A DNA stretch of 62,277 nucleotides from IMG/VR virus record IMGVR_UViG_3300002835_000185, positions 1 through 62,277 of that record. One strand, 5' to 3'. Source of the stretch: a virus. Shown here piece by piece: positions 8,389 through 15,636 of this stretch. The position numbers and the translations under genes are program-made. The notes under the pieces are model-generated. The model did not search any database, was not told the origin of the DNA, and worked only from the letters and a program-made list of their open reading frames with translations. The stretch's first letter is position 1; every line of letters begins with the position of its first letter.

Positions 8389-8630
8389 AAAAAGATTGTA
8401 GTTTCTATGGATTTGGTTTTCAGCAATACTGTCTAGTTCTCTTAGCCGCTGTTTTAATTGATATCGCTTACGTCGCTTTTGTCTTTTTATGTTTCCGGTT
8501 AAATGATAAAGTATCCATAATTCAAATTGTTAGAGTTGTAGCGCGATCGCCCATCAAAAGAGCGATCTTTATGTGACTGTTATGTGATTAAATGCGATCG
8601 CCCAACAAAAAGAGACGACCGCTTGTTAAT

Positions 8631-8825
8631 TCAAACTGAAATCTGTGATCCATTCTTTAGCTCTCTAATCAGGGACGGATAACTTGCTAGATAATCACTT
8701 TCGTCAGAGAGAAAATTACCGTCTACTCCAGATTGTCTAATTTTTAAAGAGCGATATGTTTTCCCTTCCCTGACAAGCACTTTTATTTTCTCATTGTTAA
8801 TCAAAAGGTATCCAGTATATTGCAT
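8631..8825 (-). CDS. Unknown 64-aa protein
   Basis: A good AAGGAAG ribosome site eight bases before the ATG supports translation. Soluble, slightly basic. HIP1-containing spacers (GCGATCGCCC followed by AAAAGAGGCGACCGC-like arms) flank it on both sides. No family recognised. Confidence 0.45.
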   Translation of the reverse strand: MQYTGYLLINNEKIKVLVREGKTYRSLKIRQSGVDGNFLSDESDYLASYPSLIRELKNGSQISV

Positions 8826-8883
8826 GATCTTCCTTGGTGATTGTGAGTGCGATCGCCCTAAAAGAGGCGACCGCGTAAATTAG

Positions 8884-9066
8884 CTACTTGAAAACTTCAA
8901 TCAAAACTGATTCAGGGTACAGCCCGACGCAACCAAAGCGCGGATCATAAATCTGTTCAATGTCTATTTCCCGTTTACGGCACAAAACAGATGCTTGTCC
9001 ACCATTTTGACTTGCAAACATTAAATTTTTGTATTTCTTGCAGACAGATATTTTCTTAGTTTCCAC
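8884..9066 (-). CDS. Unknown 60-aa protein
   Basis: GTG start. It overlaps the 3' end of the RuvC-like gene by 46 bases in another frame. Two cysteines (SVCKK and VLCRK), short. No strong ribosome site; translational coupling to the upstream gene is possible. Confidence 0.35.
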   Translation of the reverse strand: METKKISVCKKYKNLMFASQNGGQASVLCRKREIDIEQIYDPRFGCVGLYPESVLIEVFK

Positions 9067-9569
9067 TCAGCAATCAAGGCAGCATCTGCACGCCCATCAC
9101 AAATTTTTACACCATTTTTGTATTTTGAATTTTTTTCATATACCAAGTCTTTTATTTGTGGTATTAATTCCACAGCGACTTTATCGCCATTGTATTGACC
9201 GCTTGTTTTGCCGTTAACACCCAAAAGTGACATCCATTGAACGGATTGAACCTCTGTGCATGATATCTGCTTCATAAAAATGCACATCTGCAAAGCCCCA
9301 AGACCACGCCCATATTTAAGCATTGATGCAACACTCTGACTTCTTTTTTCTCCGCCTTTTTTCTCGTCTTTTTGGCTCATGGCTTTCGCAACTTCTATGG
9401 CCGCAAAACTATTGTTAGGGTCAAAATCACTAAATATTTTAGCAACACCCCTCATTGAGATTTGCCCATCCATAAACGGCATATCGGCGCACATAATTAA
9501 CTCTCTGTTTTCGTTTATAGCGACAATAGCACCCTTAGATCCTGGATCAACCCCGATAAATACTTTCAT
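9021..9569 (-). CDS. RuvC-like Holliday junction resolvase
   Basis: RNase H-fold nuclease expected to cut Holliday junctions or branched replication intermediates before packaging. Visible features: GVDPGSKGA at the N-terminus with Asp8, Glu59 in AAIEVAK, and a C-terminal DGRADAALIAEW with Asp158 and Asp162, matching the acidic catalytic set of RuvC. At 182 aa it is typical of phage/poxvirus-type RuvC homologues. The promoter region 9575-9625 is AATATTG-rich and divergent to the 9660 gene. Confidence 0.8.
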   Translation of the reverse strand: MKVFIGVDPGSKGAIVAINENRELIMCADMPFMDGQISMRGVAKIFSDFDPNNSFAAIEVAKAMSQKDEKKGGEKRSQSVASMLKYGRGLGALQMCIFMKQISCTEVQSVQWMSLLGVNGKTSGQYNGDKVAVELIPQIKDLVYEKNSKYKNGVKICDGRADAALIAEWKLRKYLSARNTKI

Positions 9570-9659
9570 GATTTAGCCTAAAATGTTATTGCAATATTGA
9601 TGCTATATTAACATTGTTTGTGGTAAAATGTGTTAACAAGTATCAAGAAATTTAAAGCC

Positions 9660-9950
9660 ATGCAGTTAAGTACAGAAAAAATAAATACCCAAGAAACAAA
9701 GCCAGAAGTTGAGGCAATTTTACATTCAAGCGAATGGGTAAAACCAGAGGACAAGCTCCCGCAACCTTATGAGTTTGTTTTAGTAATGATAGCAGAATGC
9801 AATATTCCAATATATTGCCTCTATCAATGCGACGATTTTTATGTTGTCAGTGTGTCGCTGGTTCGCAATAATGTGAATACAAGAATTAAACTTCTAAAAA
9901 AAGAAGTCTTGGTGTGGCGAGGAAATCTTGGAATAAAACTTCCACAATAA
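9660..9950 (+). CDS. DUF551-like small protein
   Basis: The ATG at 9660 is chosen because a TAAAAT box (about 9624) lies too close to the longer GTG start. The sequence SEWVKPEDKLPQPYEFVLV followed by a VLVWRG-type end resembles the W-x-P-x-x-x-x-LP-x-x-x-x-VLV pattern of the phage protein family DUF551. Function of that family is unknown. Family assignment is by motif only. Confidence 0.5.
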   Translation: MQLSTEKINTQETKPEVEAILHSSEWVKPEDKLPQPYEFVLVMIAECNIPIYCLYQCDDFYVVSVSLVRNNVNTRIKLLKKEVLVWRGNLGIKLPQ

Positions 9951-9963
9951 AATCAAAAACTGG

Positions 9964-9992
9964 TTGACTTTTGTGGTTAACCAATGTAATAT
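9964..9992 (+). promoter_or_regulatory. GTTAACC-class promoter
   Basis: TTGACT (9964-9969), 17 bp with GGTTAACCAATG, TAATAT (9987-9992). The palindrome GTTAAC is intact. Confidence 0.78.
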
Positions 9993-10027
9993 AGATATAT
10001 AGACAAAAACCACAAACACAAAAAACA

Positions 10028-10624
10028 ATGACAATTTTCATAAACAACAACAAGACAATGAAAGAACTCGCTGCAAAAGTATTTAATTACAGCGGTAGAA
10101 AATATAAAGTAGTGCCACAACTTAACTATTGTCTCAACAATTATTGGGACGGTGGCAGCAAAGAAAGATGCGTTCTCGTAAATAGAGAAAATGGCGAATT
10201 TCACGCACCTAGCGATGATACAAAAAACCCATTTAAGGTAGTCGCTCATAAAAGCTTCGAGATTCCAAAAGGGTATTTTATAATTACCCACACAATAAGC
10301 ATGGGAAAAGACGCTGGGATAACTTTTTATGTAAGACCCGAAGAAATGCCCAAGGATTTAGCTAGTGGCGACTACGATTTAACCTTTGAGCAAAAAGTTG
10401 TTCTATCCTGCTTTTTTAGTTTTAAATCGAGCTACGCCGGCATTAAAGATTATCGCAAAAGCAATGGTTTAGCTTTAATATCATCTCAAGAATGGGATAA
10501 CGCCAAAGCTTCATTAATCGAAGCGGAGTATATAAACGCACGAAATGCTATTACCACAAAGGGTAAAAATGCGGCTCTAAAGTTTAGCTTCAGCAGCCTT
10601 CACAGCGAAGTAAAAAAGCAGTAA
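10028..10624 (+). CDS. Unknown 198-aa protein
   Basis: I do not recognise it. Mixed alpha/beta, basic, no membrane segments. The second half (about 120-190) could form a winged-helix-like fold (LTFEQKVVLSCFFSFKSSY...), but no clear helix-turn-helix can be claimed. It is a single-gene unit with a GTTAACC promoter and its own terminator. Confidence 0.6.
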   Translation: MTIFINNNKTMKELAAKVFNYSGRKYKVVPQLNYCLNNYWDGGSKERCVLVNRENGEFHAPSDDTKNPFKVVAHKSFEIPKGYFIITHTISMGKDAGITFYVRPEEMPKDLASGDYDLTFEQKVVLSCFFSFKSSYAGIKDYRKSNGLALISSQEWDNAKASLIEAEYINARNAITTKGKNAALKFSFSSLHSEVKKQ

Positions 10625-10636
10625 ACTGATTTAATA

Positions 10637-10677
10637 AACCATTTTGCATTTTGATTCCGATAAAATGCAAAATGGTT
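10637..10677 (+). terminator. Terminator after the 10028 gene
   Basis: 16-bp arms AACCATTTTGCATTTT and its complement around a 9-base loop, just past the stop codon. Confidence 0.75.
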
Positions 10678-10762
10678 AAAAATCGGTGTAATAAAATAAT
10701 ACAAAGCGCGATACCGACACCTATCAATAGACAACAAAATTGCGATCGCAACAACAAAAAAT

Positions 10763-11023
10763 ATGCTAGTTAAAGACTTTTTAGAATTTGCCGAACAGGT
10801 TAGACAATCTAGTGAGAAAGACCAATCTGTGCTAGACCTAGAGCTAAATTTTTATGATGGAAGCGAGTCATGGGACATAGACAAATTAGAAATAACTATG
10901 CCTGACGCAGAAACAGAAGAACCAGGTTATGTTGTCTTTGAGTTAAAAACAAGTATTGACATAGAAGATGACCGGTTTGACAGAAGTCACCCAGAAATAC
11001 GCCATGAAGTAGTAGCCCCATAA
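10763..11023 (+). CDS. Unknown acidic 86-aa protein
   Basis: Very acidic (about a quarter Asp/Glu), no cysteines or membrane segments. A HIP1 site lies directly before it. Small acidic phage proteins are sometimes DNA mimics or inhibitors of host enzymes; this is only a composition-based remark. It is followed by an imperfect hairpin at 11038-11074. Confidence 0.5.
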   Translation: MLVKDFLEFAEQVRQSSEKDQSVLDLELNFYDGSESWDIDKLEITMPDAETEEPGYVVFELKTSIDIEDDRFDRSHPEIRHEVVAP

Positions 11024-11037
11024 GTGCAGCGAAACCT

Positions 11038-11074
11038 TTTAAGGACTAACAGCTACTGGAAGTTAGCCCTTAAA
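11038..11074 (+). terminator. Probable terminator
   Basis: TTTAAGGACTAAC and GTTAGCCCTTAAA pair with one mismatch around an 11-base loop, 15 bases after the 10763 gene. Confidence 0.5.
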
Positions 11075-11226
11075 GAAAAAAGCATAATATTTAAGATTAT
11101 GCAATTTTTTCTGTCAAATGGATTTTGTGAGCGAATCCCACGAAGCGGGTATTTTGCTTCTTGCTAAATTTCAAGAATTTAGACAGCTAACCCTAGCTCT
11201 ATATTTATATTTCTTTCTTAGTTGTA

Positions 11227-11255
11227 TTGCATATTTTTTCTTCTCGTGCTATAAT
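11227..11255 (+). promoter_or_regulatory. Promoter of the candidate RNA gene
   Basis: TTGCAT (11227-11232), a 17-bp spacer and a perfect TATAAT (11250-11255). It contains neither the GTTAACC nor the AATATT motif, so it is a plain sigma70-type promoter. Confidence 0.65.
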
Positions 11256-11261
11256 TATATT

Positions 11262-11685
11262 AACGAGAGTAAATCCTTAGATCAAGCGTACTGCGTTTTG
11301 GTTTTAAACTGTTCTCGTTCGGGTCTTGTTCGCAAGGAGACAAGATATCCAGGGAAATTCCCCCGTTACTATACGTATGCGGTTTTAAAAAGCCTATACC
11401 TGGAAGGCAACTCGTACCTCGGATGCGAGATAACCTCAAAAAGCTGACAGGACGCGAGGCAGATGGTTACTGCCAAGATTGAAGAAACATAAGAACCTTC
11501 GCCTCATCGATCCTAACGGATTAAACATCAGATCCTTGAAGAAACTGGTGAGCCTATAGAGGTGCTATAGGCACGTTGGTGAAAACTAACAAGATTTTGA
11601 AGGGAACTTGAGCCAGTAACTGTCCTGGATTAAAGTGCATTACAAAAGCACACCAAGCTTCGGTCATGCTTTTTGGTTTTCAAGC
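11262..11685 (+). ncRNA. Candidate structured RNA of about 420 nt, family unknown
   Basis: The segment has its own promoter and no convincing reading frame with a start site. It is unusually GC-rich for the window and rich in hairpins: AACGAGA (11262) pairs with TCTCGTT (about 11313-11319); TCTTGT with ACAAGA; GGCAG with CTGCC; GCGAGG with CCTTCGC; and CCTATAG with CTATAGG around a 5-base loop near 11553. It ends in an AAAAGCA/TGCTTTT hairpin followed by TTTGG. I cannot match it to tmRNA, RNase P RNA or group I/II introns. Large phage RNAs such as GOLLD or ROOL are candidates by context only. Extension to the hairpin at 11928-11952 is possible. Confidence 0.55.
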
Positions 11686-12409
11686 AACAAAATTATGATC
11701 TAACCTTGGGTTTCCAACCGTGTGGACTAAATCACCGCACAAAAGCACACTAAGTATTAGACATAATTATTCTCATTGTTTTTTATTCCGCAAAAACCTA
11801 ACGCCAAGTGTGTATGCGCTTATTTTAAGCGTTTATATTATTTTGGTATTTAAAACTGCGATTTTGTCGTTGCTAGAATCTTTTTATCTTTTTCTGGACA
11901 AATAAAAATCGTTAGCTTTAGTTTATCGTCCTAAATTCTGTGAATTTAGGACAAATTGTCATGCTTATTTTTATTAAAGCCAGATATGCACAGGCGTAAA
12001 TATAGGCGCATAGAATACATTTGTTCTGTGCTTCGCTGAAAACGGTGATTTTTGGCGGCAAAAAACTACAAGCGTGTTACATGATTTTTGGCAATGACAA
12101 CGACTGAAATGCCTATTCTATCGTAAGGTTGGACACCAAATTTTCAAATTACATATAATACCATAAAGTGGGTACAAAAGTCAAGGGAAGATACAAAGAA
12201 AAAAGGGTAGTTTCCTGTAAGAAAGTGATCATCTTCCCAGCTTTATTTTTCAGTGAAATTATAAATGTATTACAAGCACCCTCTTATTATGGCTATTGCA
12301 ACGGAGGCGCATTTGTTGAAAGAAAGGAAAGATGGTGGGAAGGTGATAGTTTAGCGATCTAACAAAGAAATTGTGGAGATTTTATTCCGATAGCTTGGTA
12401 AGCGTAAAA
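11686..12409. other. Non-coding stretch with hairpin and repeat core
   Basis: No supported gene. It holds a perfect 11-bp hairpin (GTCCTAAATTC, loop TGT, 11928-11952) followed by AAATT, which could end the upstream RNA. A degenerate relative of the terminal repeats follows (about 12050-12120, with GTGTTACATGATTTTTGGC). The third core copy of the long inverted repeat is at 12166-12262. Confidence 0.5.
12166..12262 (+). repeat. Third, partial copy of the inverted repeat core
   Basis: Nearly identical to positions about 205-290 of copy A, including GGGAAGATACAAAG, the central part and GATCATCTTCCCA. Sequences outside this core differ, so the core itself appears to be the conserved unit. GGGAAGAT and ATCTTCCC face each other across about 35 bases. 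Confidence 0.8.
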
Positions 12410-12439
12410 CTCAGTGGATAAAGCCACTGAGAGTGTCAA
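12410..12439 (+). mobile_element. IS200/IS605-like right-end remnant
   Basis: A perfect 8-bp hairpin (CTCAGTGG/CCACTGAG, 12410-12431) is followed directly by AGTGTCAA. The same hairpin-plus-AGTGTCAA layout occurs inverted at 14596-14624. It is the form I know for right ends of cyanobacterial IS200/IS605 (TnpB-type) elements. No transposase or TnpB gene is present nearby. Confidence 0.45.
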
Positions 12440-12655
12440 TTCCTCGTTCGCACCCTGATGCAAACAATAATGATCCGAACAACTTCAAAAGGTGCTAATT
12501 AGAGCTTTTGTGTAACCAAAGTGGCGATCGCCACATTAGCTAAAACCTAAAAGGATCAATACCGGGGTTGGAGTAGAGCAAGAAAGCTGCTTGAGCAGCA
12601 CGGAAAAGACGCAGACAATTTTGCTTATGAATTCCAAATAAGTGAAATAAAGCTA

Positions 12656-12931
12656 ATGCAGCTTGACGGTGGCTTTGCAGTTCCTATGTTCGCTCTAAAT
12701 GGAGTGTCAGGCTACAGACTGGTAATTAAGAATGATCTGCCAACCGTAATGTCTAATTATTTTCAATTCGCCATAGAAGAGGACGAGTTGAAGGTCAGAG
12801 AATGGGCAGAATCTAACTACAAGAAACTATTCGACTGTGCCAGCATGGGTGACATTTCCCGACTAGTAGAATCAACTCCCAAGCTGAAGAAAAAAGTTAG
12901 GAGTGGTTTAATATGCAATAATTTTAGTTGA
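12656..12931 (+). CDS. Unknown protein, probably missing its true N-terminus
   Basis: The first ATG gives 91 aa, but the same frame is open and coding-like back to a TAA at about 12549 (reading GWSRARKLLEQHGKD and NFAYEFQISEIKL) without any usual start codon. The gene therefore begins at a non-standard codon, is frameshifted, or was truncated by the IS remnant ending at 12439. The visible part is helical and basic at its C-terminus. No family recognised. Confidence 0.4.
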   Translation: MQLDGGFAVPMFALNGVSGYRLVIKNDLPTVMSNYFQFAIEEDELKVREWAESNYKKLFDCASMGDISRLVESTPKLKKKVRSGLICNNFS

Positions 12932-12956
12932 CTTTTTTTGTTGACCATAGTATTAT
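12928..12956 (+). promoter_or_regulatory. GTTAACC-class promoter
   Basis: TTGACT (12928-12933), 17 bp with GTTGACCATAG, TATTAT (12951-12956). It overlaps the stop of the 12656 gene. Confidence 0.75.
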
Positions 12957-12994
12957 AGATATATAGACAAAAACCAAAAACAAAAAAGAAAACA

Positions 12995-13600
12995 ATGCAA
13001 AACTTCATTAACCTAAAAACACACCATAGAGAGGGAATTAAGGCACATTTAGCGATTGTAGGTATGCCAAACTTCGGAATTTTGCAATATTACGGCACAT
13101 CGTTTGATGATTCAGAAAGAGGGAAAGACATTGCATATCACGGCGGATGTCACATAAGCAAGATAATGGTAGACAATTTAGAAGATGGATTCTACCGATT
13201 TACTGAAGCAGTGAAGCAGCATAGTATAGAAACAAATGTTGGTTTCTTGAAAATAATTGGTGGAAAAATTATTAATAAATCTGCGGATTTAGAATCACTG
13301 ATTTTGTCAGACCAAGACAAATCAATGTTTGAAGCGCAAAAACTTCGCGGACAAGAAATATTAAAAGATTGGGAAGAAAAAGAGAGGGTGGCGAAAATAG
13401 CGAAAGAACAGGAAGATGTAAAAAAAGCGGTAAAAAATAACAATAAAAAATTAGAAAAAATAAAAAACCAGATTGGAGAATCTACCGCATTAGATATTGA
13501 AGCCTTCAGAAAGCTAACAGTAGAGCAACTGATGGATATTATTATTGATCAGCAGACAATAATAGCGTCGCTAAATTCTAGAGAAAAAACAGAAAACTAA
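12995..13600 (+). CDS. Unknown 201-aa protein with coiled coil
   Basis: N-terminal globular part (1-110), then a charged helical stretch (about 120-165, Glu/Lys-rich, coiled-coil-like), then a short helical end. No catalytic motif recognised. First gene of a two-gene unit with 13614-14003, 13 bases downstream. Confidence 0.6.
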   Translation: MQNFINLKTHHREGIKAHLAIVGMPNFGILQYYGTSFDDSERGKDIAYHGGCHISKIMVDNLEDGFYRFTEAVKQHSIETNVGFLKIIGGKIINKSADLESLILSDQDKSMFEAQKLRGQEILKDWEEKERVAKIAKEQEDVKKAVKNNNKKLEKIKNQIGESTALDIEAFRKLTVEQLMDIIIDQQTIIASLNSREKTEN

Positions 13601-13613
13601 AAGGGATAGGAAC

Positions 13614-14003
13614 ATGAGTCAAACGATGAAGACATACTTAATGCTTGGCGTTAGAATTCCTTGCTCGGAAATGCCAGAAGATATTTTTTTAAATTATTGT
13701 GAAACTGAAGAGACGTTTTTTGATAAAAACGCAAAAATCAAAATCATACAAACAGGTGTGGGTACGTTTTTTGATAAAAACACAAAAATCAAAATCATAC
13801 AAACAGGTGTGGGTAACGATGATGATGACTATGTGGTTGGCTATGTTATCGGCAATTATGAAGAAATGTCCGATGATTCAATCATCGAAAAAGAAATCAG
13901 TTTTATTGAAGATTTTGCTTCAATAGTTGGAAATGCAATTAAGAAAAAATTGGACATCAAAATGCAAAAAGTAAGGTTGATAATGTTCACTAGCCTTATC
14001 TAA
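13614..14003 (+). CDS. Unknown protein with a 17-aa tandem duplication
   Basis: 129 aa. An in-frame 51-bp duplication (13713-13763 and 13764-13814) repeats TFFDKNAKIKIIQTGVG with a single residue change (Ala to Thr), so it is recent. An Asp run follows. AGGAACATG provides a ribosome site. Function unknown. Confidence 0.55.
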   Translation: MSQTMKTYLMLGVRIPCSEMPEDIFLNYCETEETFFDKNAKIKIIQTGVGTFFDKNTKIKIIQTGVGNDDDDYVVGYVIGNYEEMSDDSIIEKEISFIEDFASIVGNAIKKKLDIKMQKVRLIMFTSLI

Positions 14004-14021
14004 TTTTCAATTCAGGATATT

Positions 14022-14594
14022 TTACTGGAAGTAGAAAATTTCGTAACATTTCCTGTATTTTTTTTGAATTATATTTTTATCTGCGTTTCCGTCTATTCGC
14101 ACAATTCTGTATGGGTTGAGTTTGTGCAATTCCATATAGCCATGCTGCACACGCCGATGAAATTCTATAGTTTCCTGCTCAATTCTGTCTGGTGCAGATT
14201 GCCCACGTTTACGCGAAAGTCCAACTTCTACATCTACATCTAGCCAAATAGTTAAATCGCTTTCCAATCCGCCTGTAGCAATTTGATTTAGTTGATTTAT
14301 TAAATTAAAGCTTAAACCTCTGCCGTAGCCTTGGTACGCAATTGTCGAGTCGGTGTAGCGATCGCATAAAATAAACTTATTTGCTGCTAAATTTGGTTTT
14401 AGTTTTTCTGCGATGTGTTGCGCTCTGTCTGCCGCATACAGCAAGAGTTCTGTAATTTCGCCAATTGGATTGTTGTGAGACTTTTCTAGTAACAACTTCC
14501 GCAAATCTGTCCCCAATTCTGTTCCTCCTGGCTCACGAGTGAGTATTGGGGACATATTTAAACTTTCTAGCCATTGATAACACATCTGTATCTG
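14022..14594 (-). pseudogene. tmk: Thymidylate kinase lacking its P-loop (5' truncated)
   Basis: Clear thymidylate kinase from the Arg-rich loop on: LTREPGGTELG, then YAADRAQH, CDRYTDSTIAYQGYGRG and LDVDVEVGLSRKRG. The first ATG (14585) starts after the place where the ATP-binding P-loop (FEGxxGxGKTT) should be. Upstream the frame reads only Gln-Ile-Gln, matching the residues that follow the P-loop, and then runs into an IS200/IS605-type right end (14596). The P-loop exon is absent, so the enzyme cannot bind ATP normally. I read it as an insertion followed by deletion, not a native short form. Confidence 0.8.
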
Positions 14595-14595
14595 T

Positions 14596-14900
14596 TTGAC
14601 ACTCTGCGCTCTAAAGAGACGCAGATTCTATAGAGGGTTTCAGTCTATGTCCCTCAGTTATCCCAGTTTCAGACATTGCCTTAATATTGGGTTCTTGCCC
14701 TGACTTCGTTTGCCCAAAGGGCGAAATCATATCTGACAAGCGTATACTTTCCGAGAGTCCCCCGGTAGGTTTTTATGTCTTGTACTGACAACTTAATTAT
14801 AACACAATATTGAAGGCGAATCAATTCGCCCGTGTGCGTTTTCCCCTTCGGTCTGAAGACGCGAAGCTCCCAACGCTACCGCTTTCCTCTTGGTGGAAAT
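14596..14900 (-). mobile_element. IS200/IS605-type remnant with omega-RNA-like region
   Basis: On the minus strand the segment ends in a hairpin (CTGCG...CGCAG, 14604-14624) followed by AGTGTCAA exactly at the break point of tmk. A structured region (CGCCCTTTGGGC-type hairpin, CCGGGGGACTCTC) lies upstream of that end, as in guide RNAs encoded at the 3' end of TnpB elements. No tnpB reading frame remains. The left boundary is uncertain. Confidence 0.5.
14796..14824 (-). promoter_or_regulatory. Promoter reading through the IS remnant toward tmk
   Basis: On the minus strand TTGATT (14819-14824), a 17-bp spacer and TATAAT (14796-14801). It would produce an RNA of about 190 nt up to the IS right end and continue into the tmk remnant. 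Confidence 0.5.
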
Positions 14901-15078
14901 TTATCAGTAAAGGAGTCCTCAAAATCAAGGAAAGAATATCAAGATCTTTTTGAAGAGATATTATCATTTTTGAATCATAAATAAAACTAGAAAACCGCTA
15001 GACGAGTCCATTGTCAAAGAGTTTGTTTTTGGAAAAGAACAAAATATCAACGACAATGATTTAGTTCCGAGTAAAACG

Positions 15079-15300
15079 GTGGAGTTGTATACCACAAAAG
15101 AAGCCCCAACAAGTACAATCAAAACAACTATACAGAAAATAAACGAAATTCCCACACAAAAGGAAGCTGTGATTCGTTTCACGGTAGATCTGCCAGAATC
15201 TTTGCACACAAAATTATCTATTTTGGCAGCAAAAACTAAGCGCAAAAAATCTGAGATTGTTAGGATTTTAATATCTGATGCACTTGAGAATTCGGATTGA
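15079..15300 (+). CDS. Ribbon-helix-helix DNA-binding protein
   Basis: The C-terminal 45 residues (VIRFTVDLPESLHTKLSI, then KTKRKKSEIVRILISDAL) are a typical RHH/CopG-type fold, as in plasmid partition and toxin-antitoxin regulators. The only usual start in frame is a GTG at 15079 (73 aa). The frame is open and coding-like back to 14974 (KTRKPLDESIVKEFVFG), a stretch resembling N-termini of plasmid partition RHH proteins. A start at the ATA at 14977, perhaps a mutated ATG, would give 107 aa. No ParA gene is nearby. A candidate for the repressor acting on the palindromic promoters. Confidence 0.65.
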   Translation: MELYTTKEAPTSTIKTTIQKINEIPTQKEAVIRFTVDLPESLHTKLSILAAKTKRKKSEIVRILISDALENSD

Positions 15301-15348
15301 TATTTTGAGAAAACATGGGTTGGTGTTTCTATAGTTGTATCTATTGAT

Positions 15349-15386
15349 GCAAACCACCGCACTTCGCGCAAAGTGCGGTGGTTTGC
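15349..15386 (+). terminator. Terminator after the RHH gene
   Basis: 16-bp arms GCAAACCACCGCACTT and its complement around a short CGCGC-type loop. Confidence 0.8.
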
Positions 15387-15574
15387 TGGGGTGGTCATAA
15401 AAATTCGATATATAAAGACGGGAGATATAGGATTATTATAGCATAGATATCCTGACTCTAAACATCATTAATAATATTCAAAATTTCCTACTTATCTTCC
15501 TTATTGACGCTTAAATACTGTCTTTGTAAATATTCTTTTGCGAAAAATTAAAAATTTAATTTTTTGCAAAAGCC

Positions 15575-15603
15575 TTGACTTTCTTCGTTAACCACAGTAA
15601 TAT
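15575..15603 (+). promoter_or_regulatory. GTTAACC-class promoter
   Basis: TTGACT (15575-15580), 17 bp with GTTAACCACAG, TAATAT (15598-15603). Confidence 0.8.
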
Positions 15604-15636
15604 AGTTGTATACAAAAACATCAAAACCAGAAAACA

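Noticed and set aside
11118-11447. A 109-codon ORF over the start of the candidate RNA gene
   Set aside because: It spans the promoter and several strong hairpins, has no ribosome site and an implausible composition.
11262-11685. tmRNA, RNase P RNA or group II intron
   Set aside because: I could not find the tRNA-like ends of tmRNA, the conserved RNase P core, or a domain V-type hairpin with a GTGYG 5' end.
12168-12362. A 64-codon ORF over the third inverted-repeat core
   Set aside because: It is simply the repeat read in one frame; the other two copies do not keep the frame.
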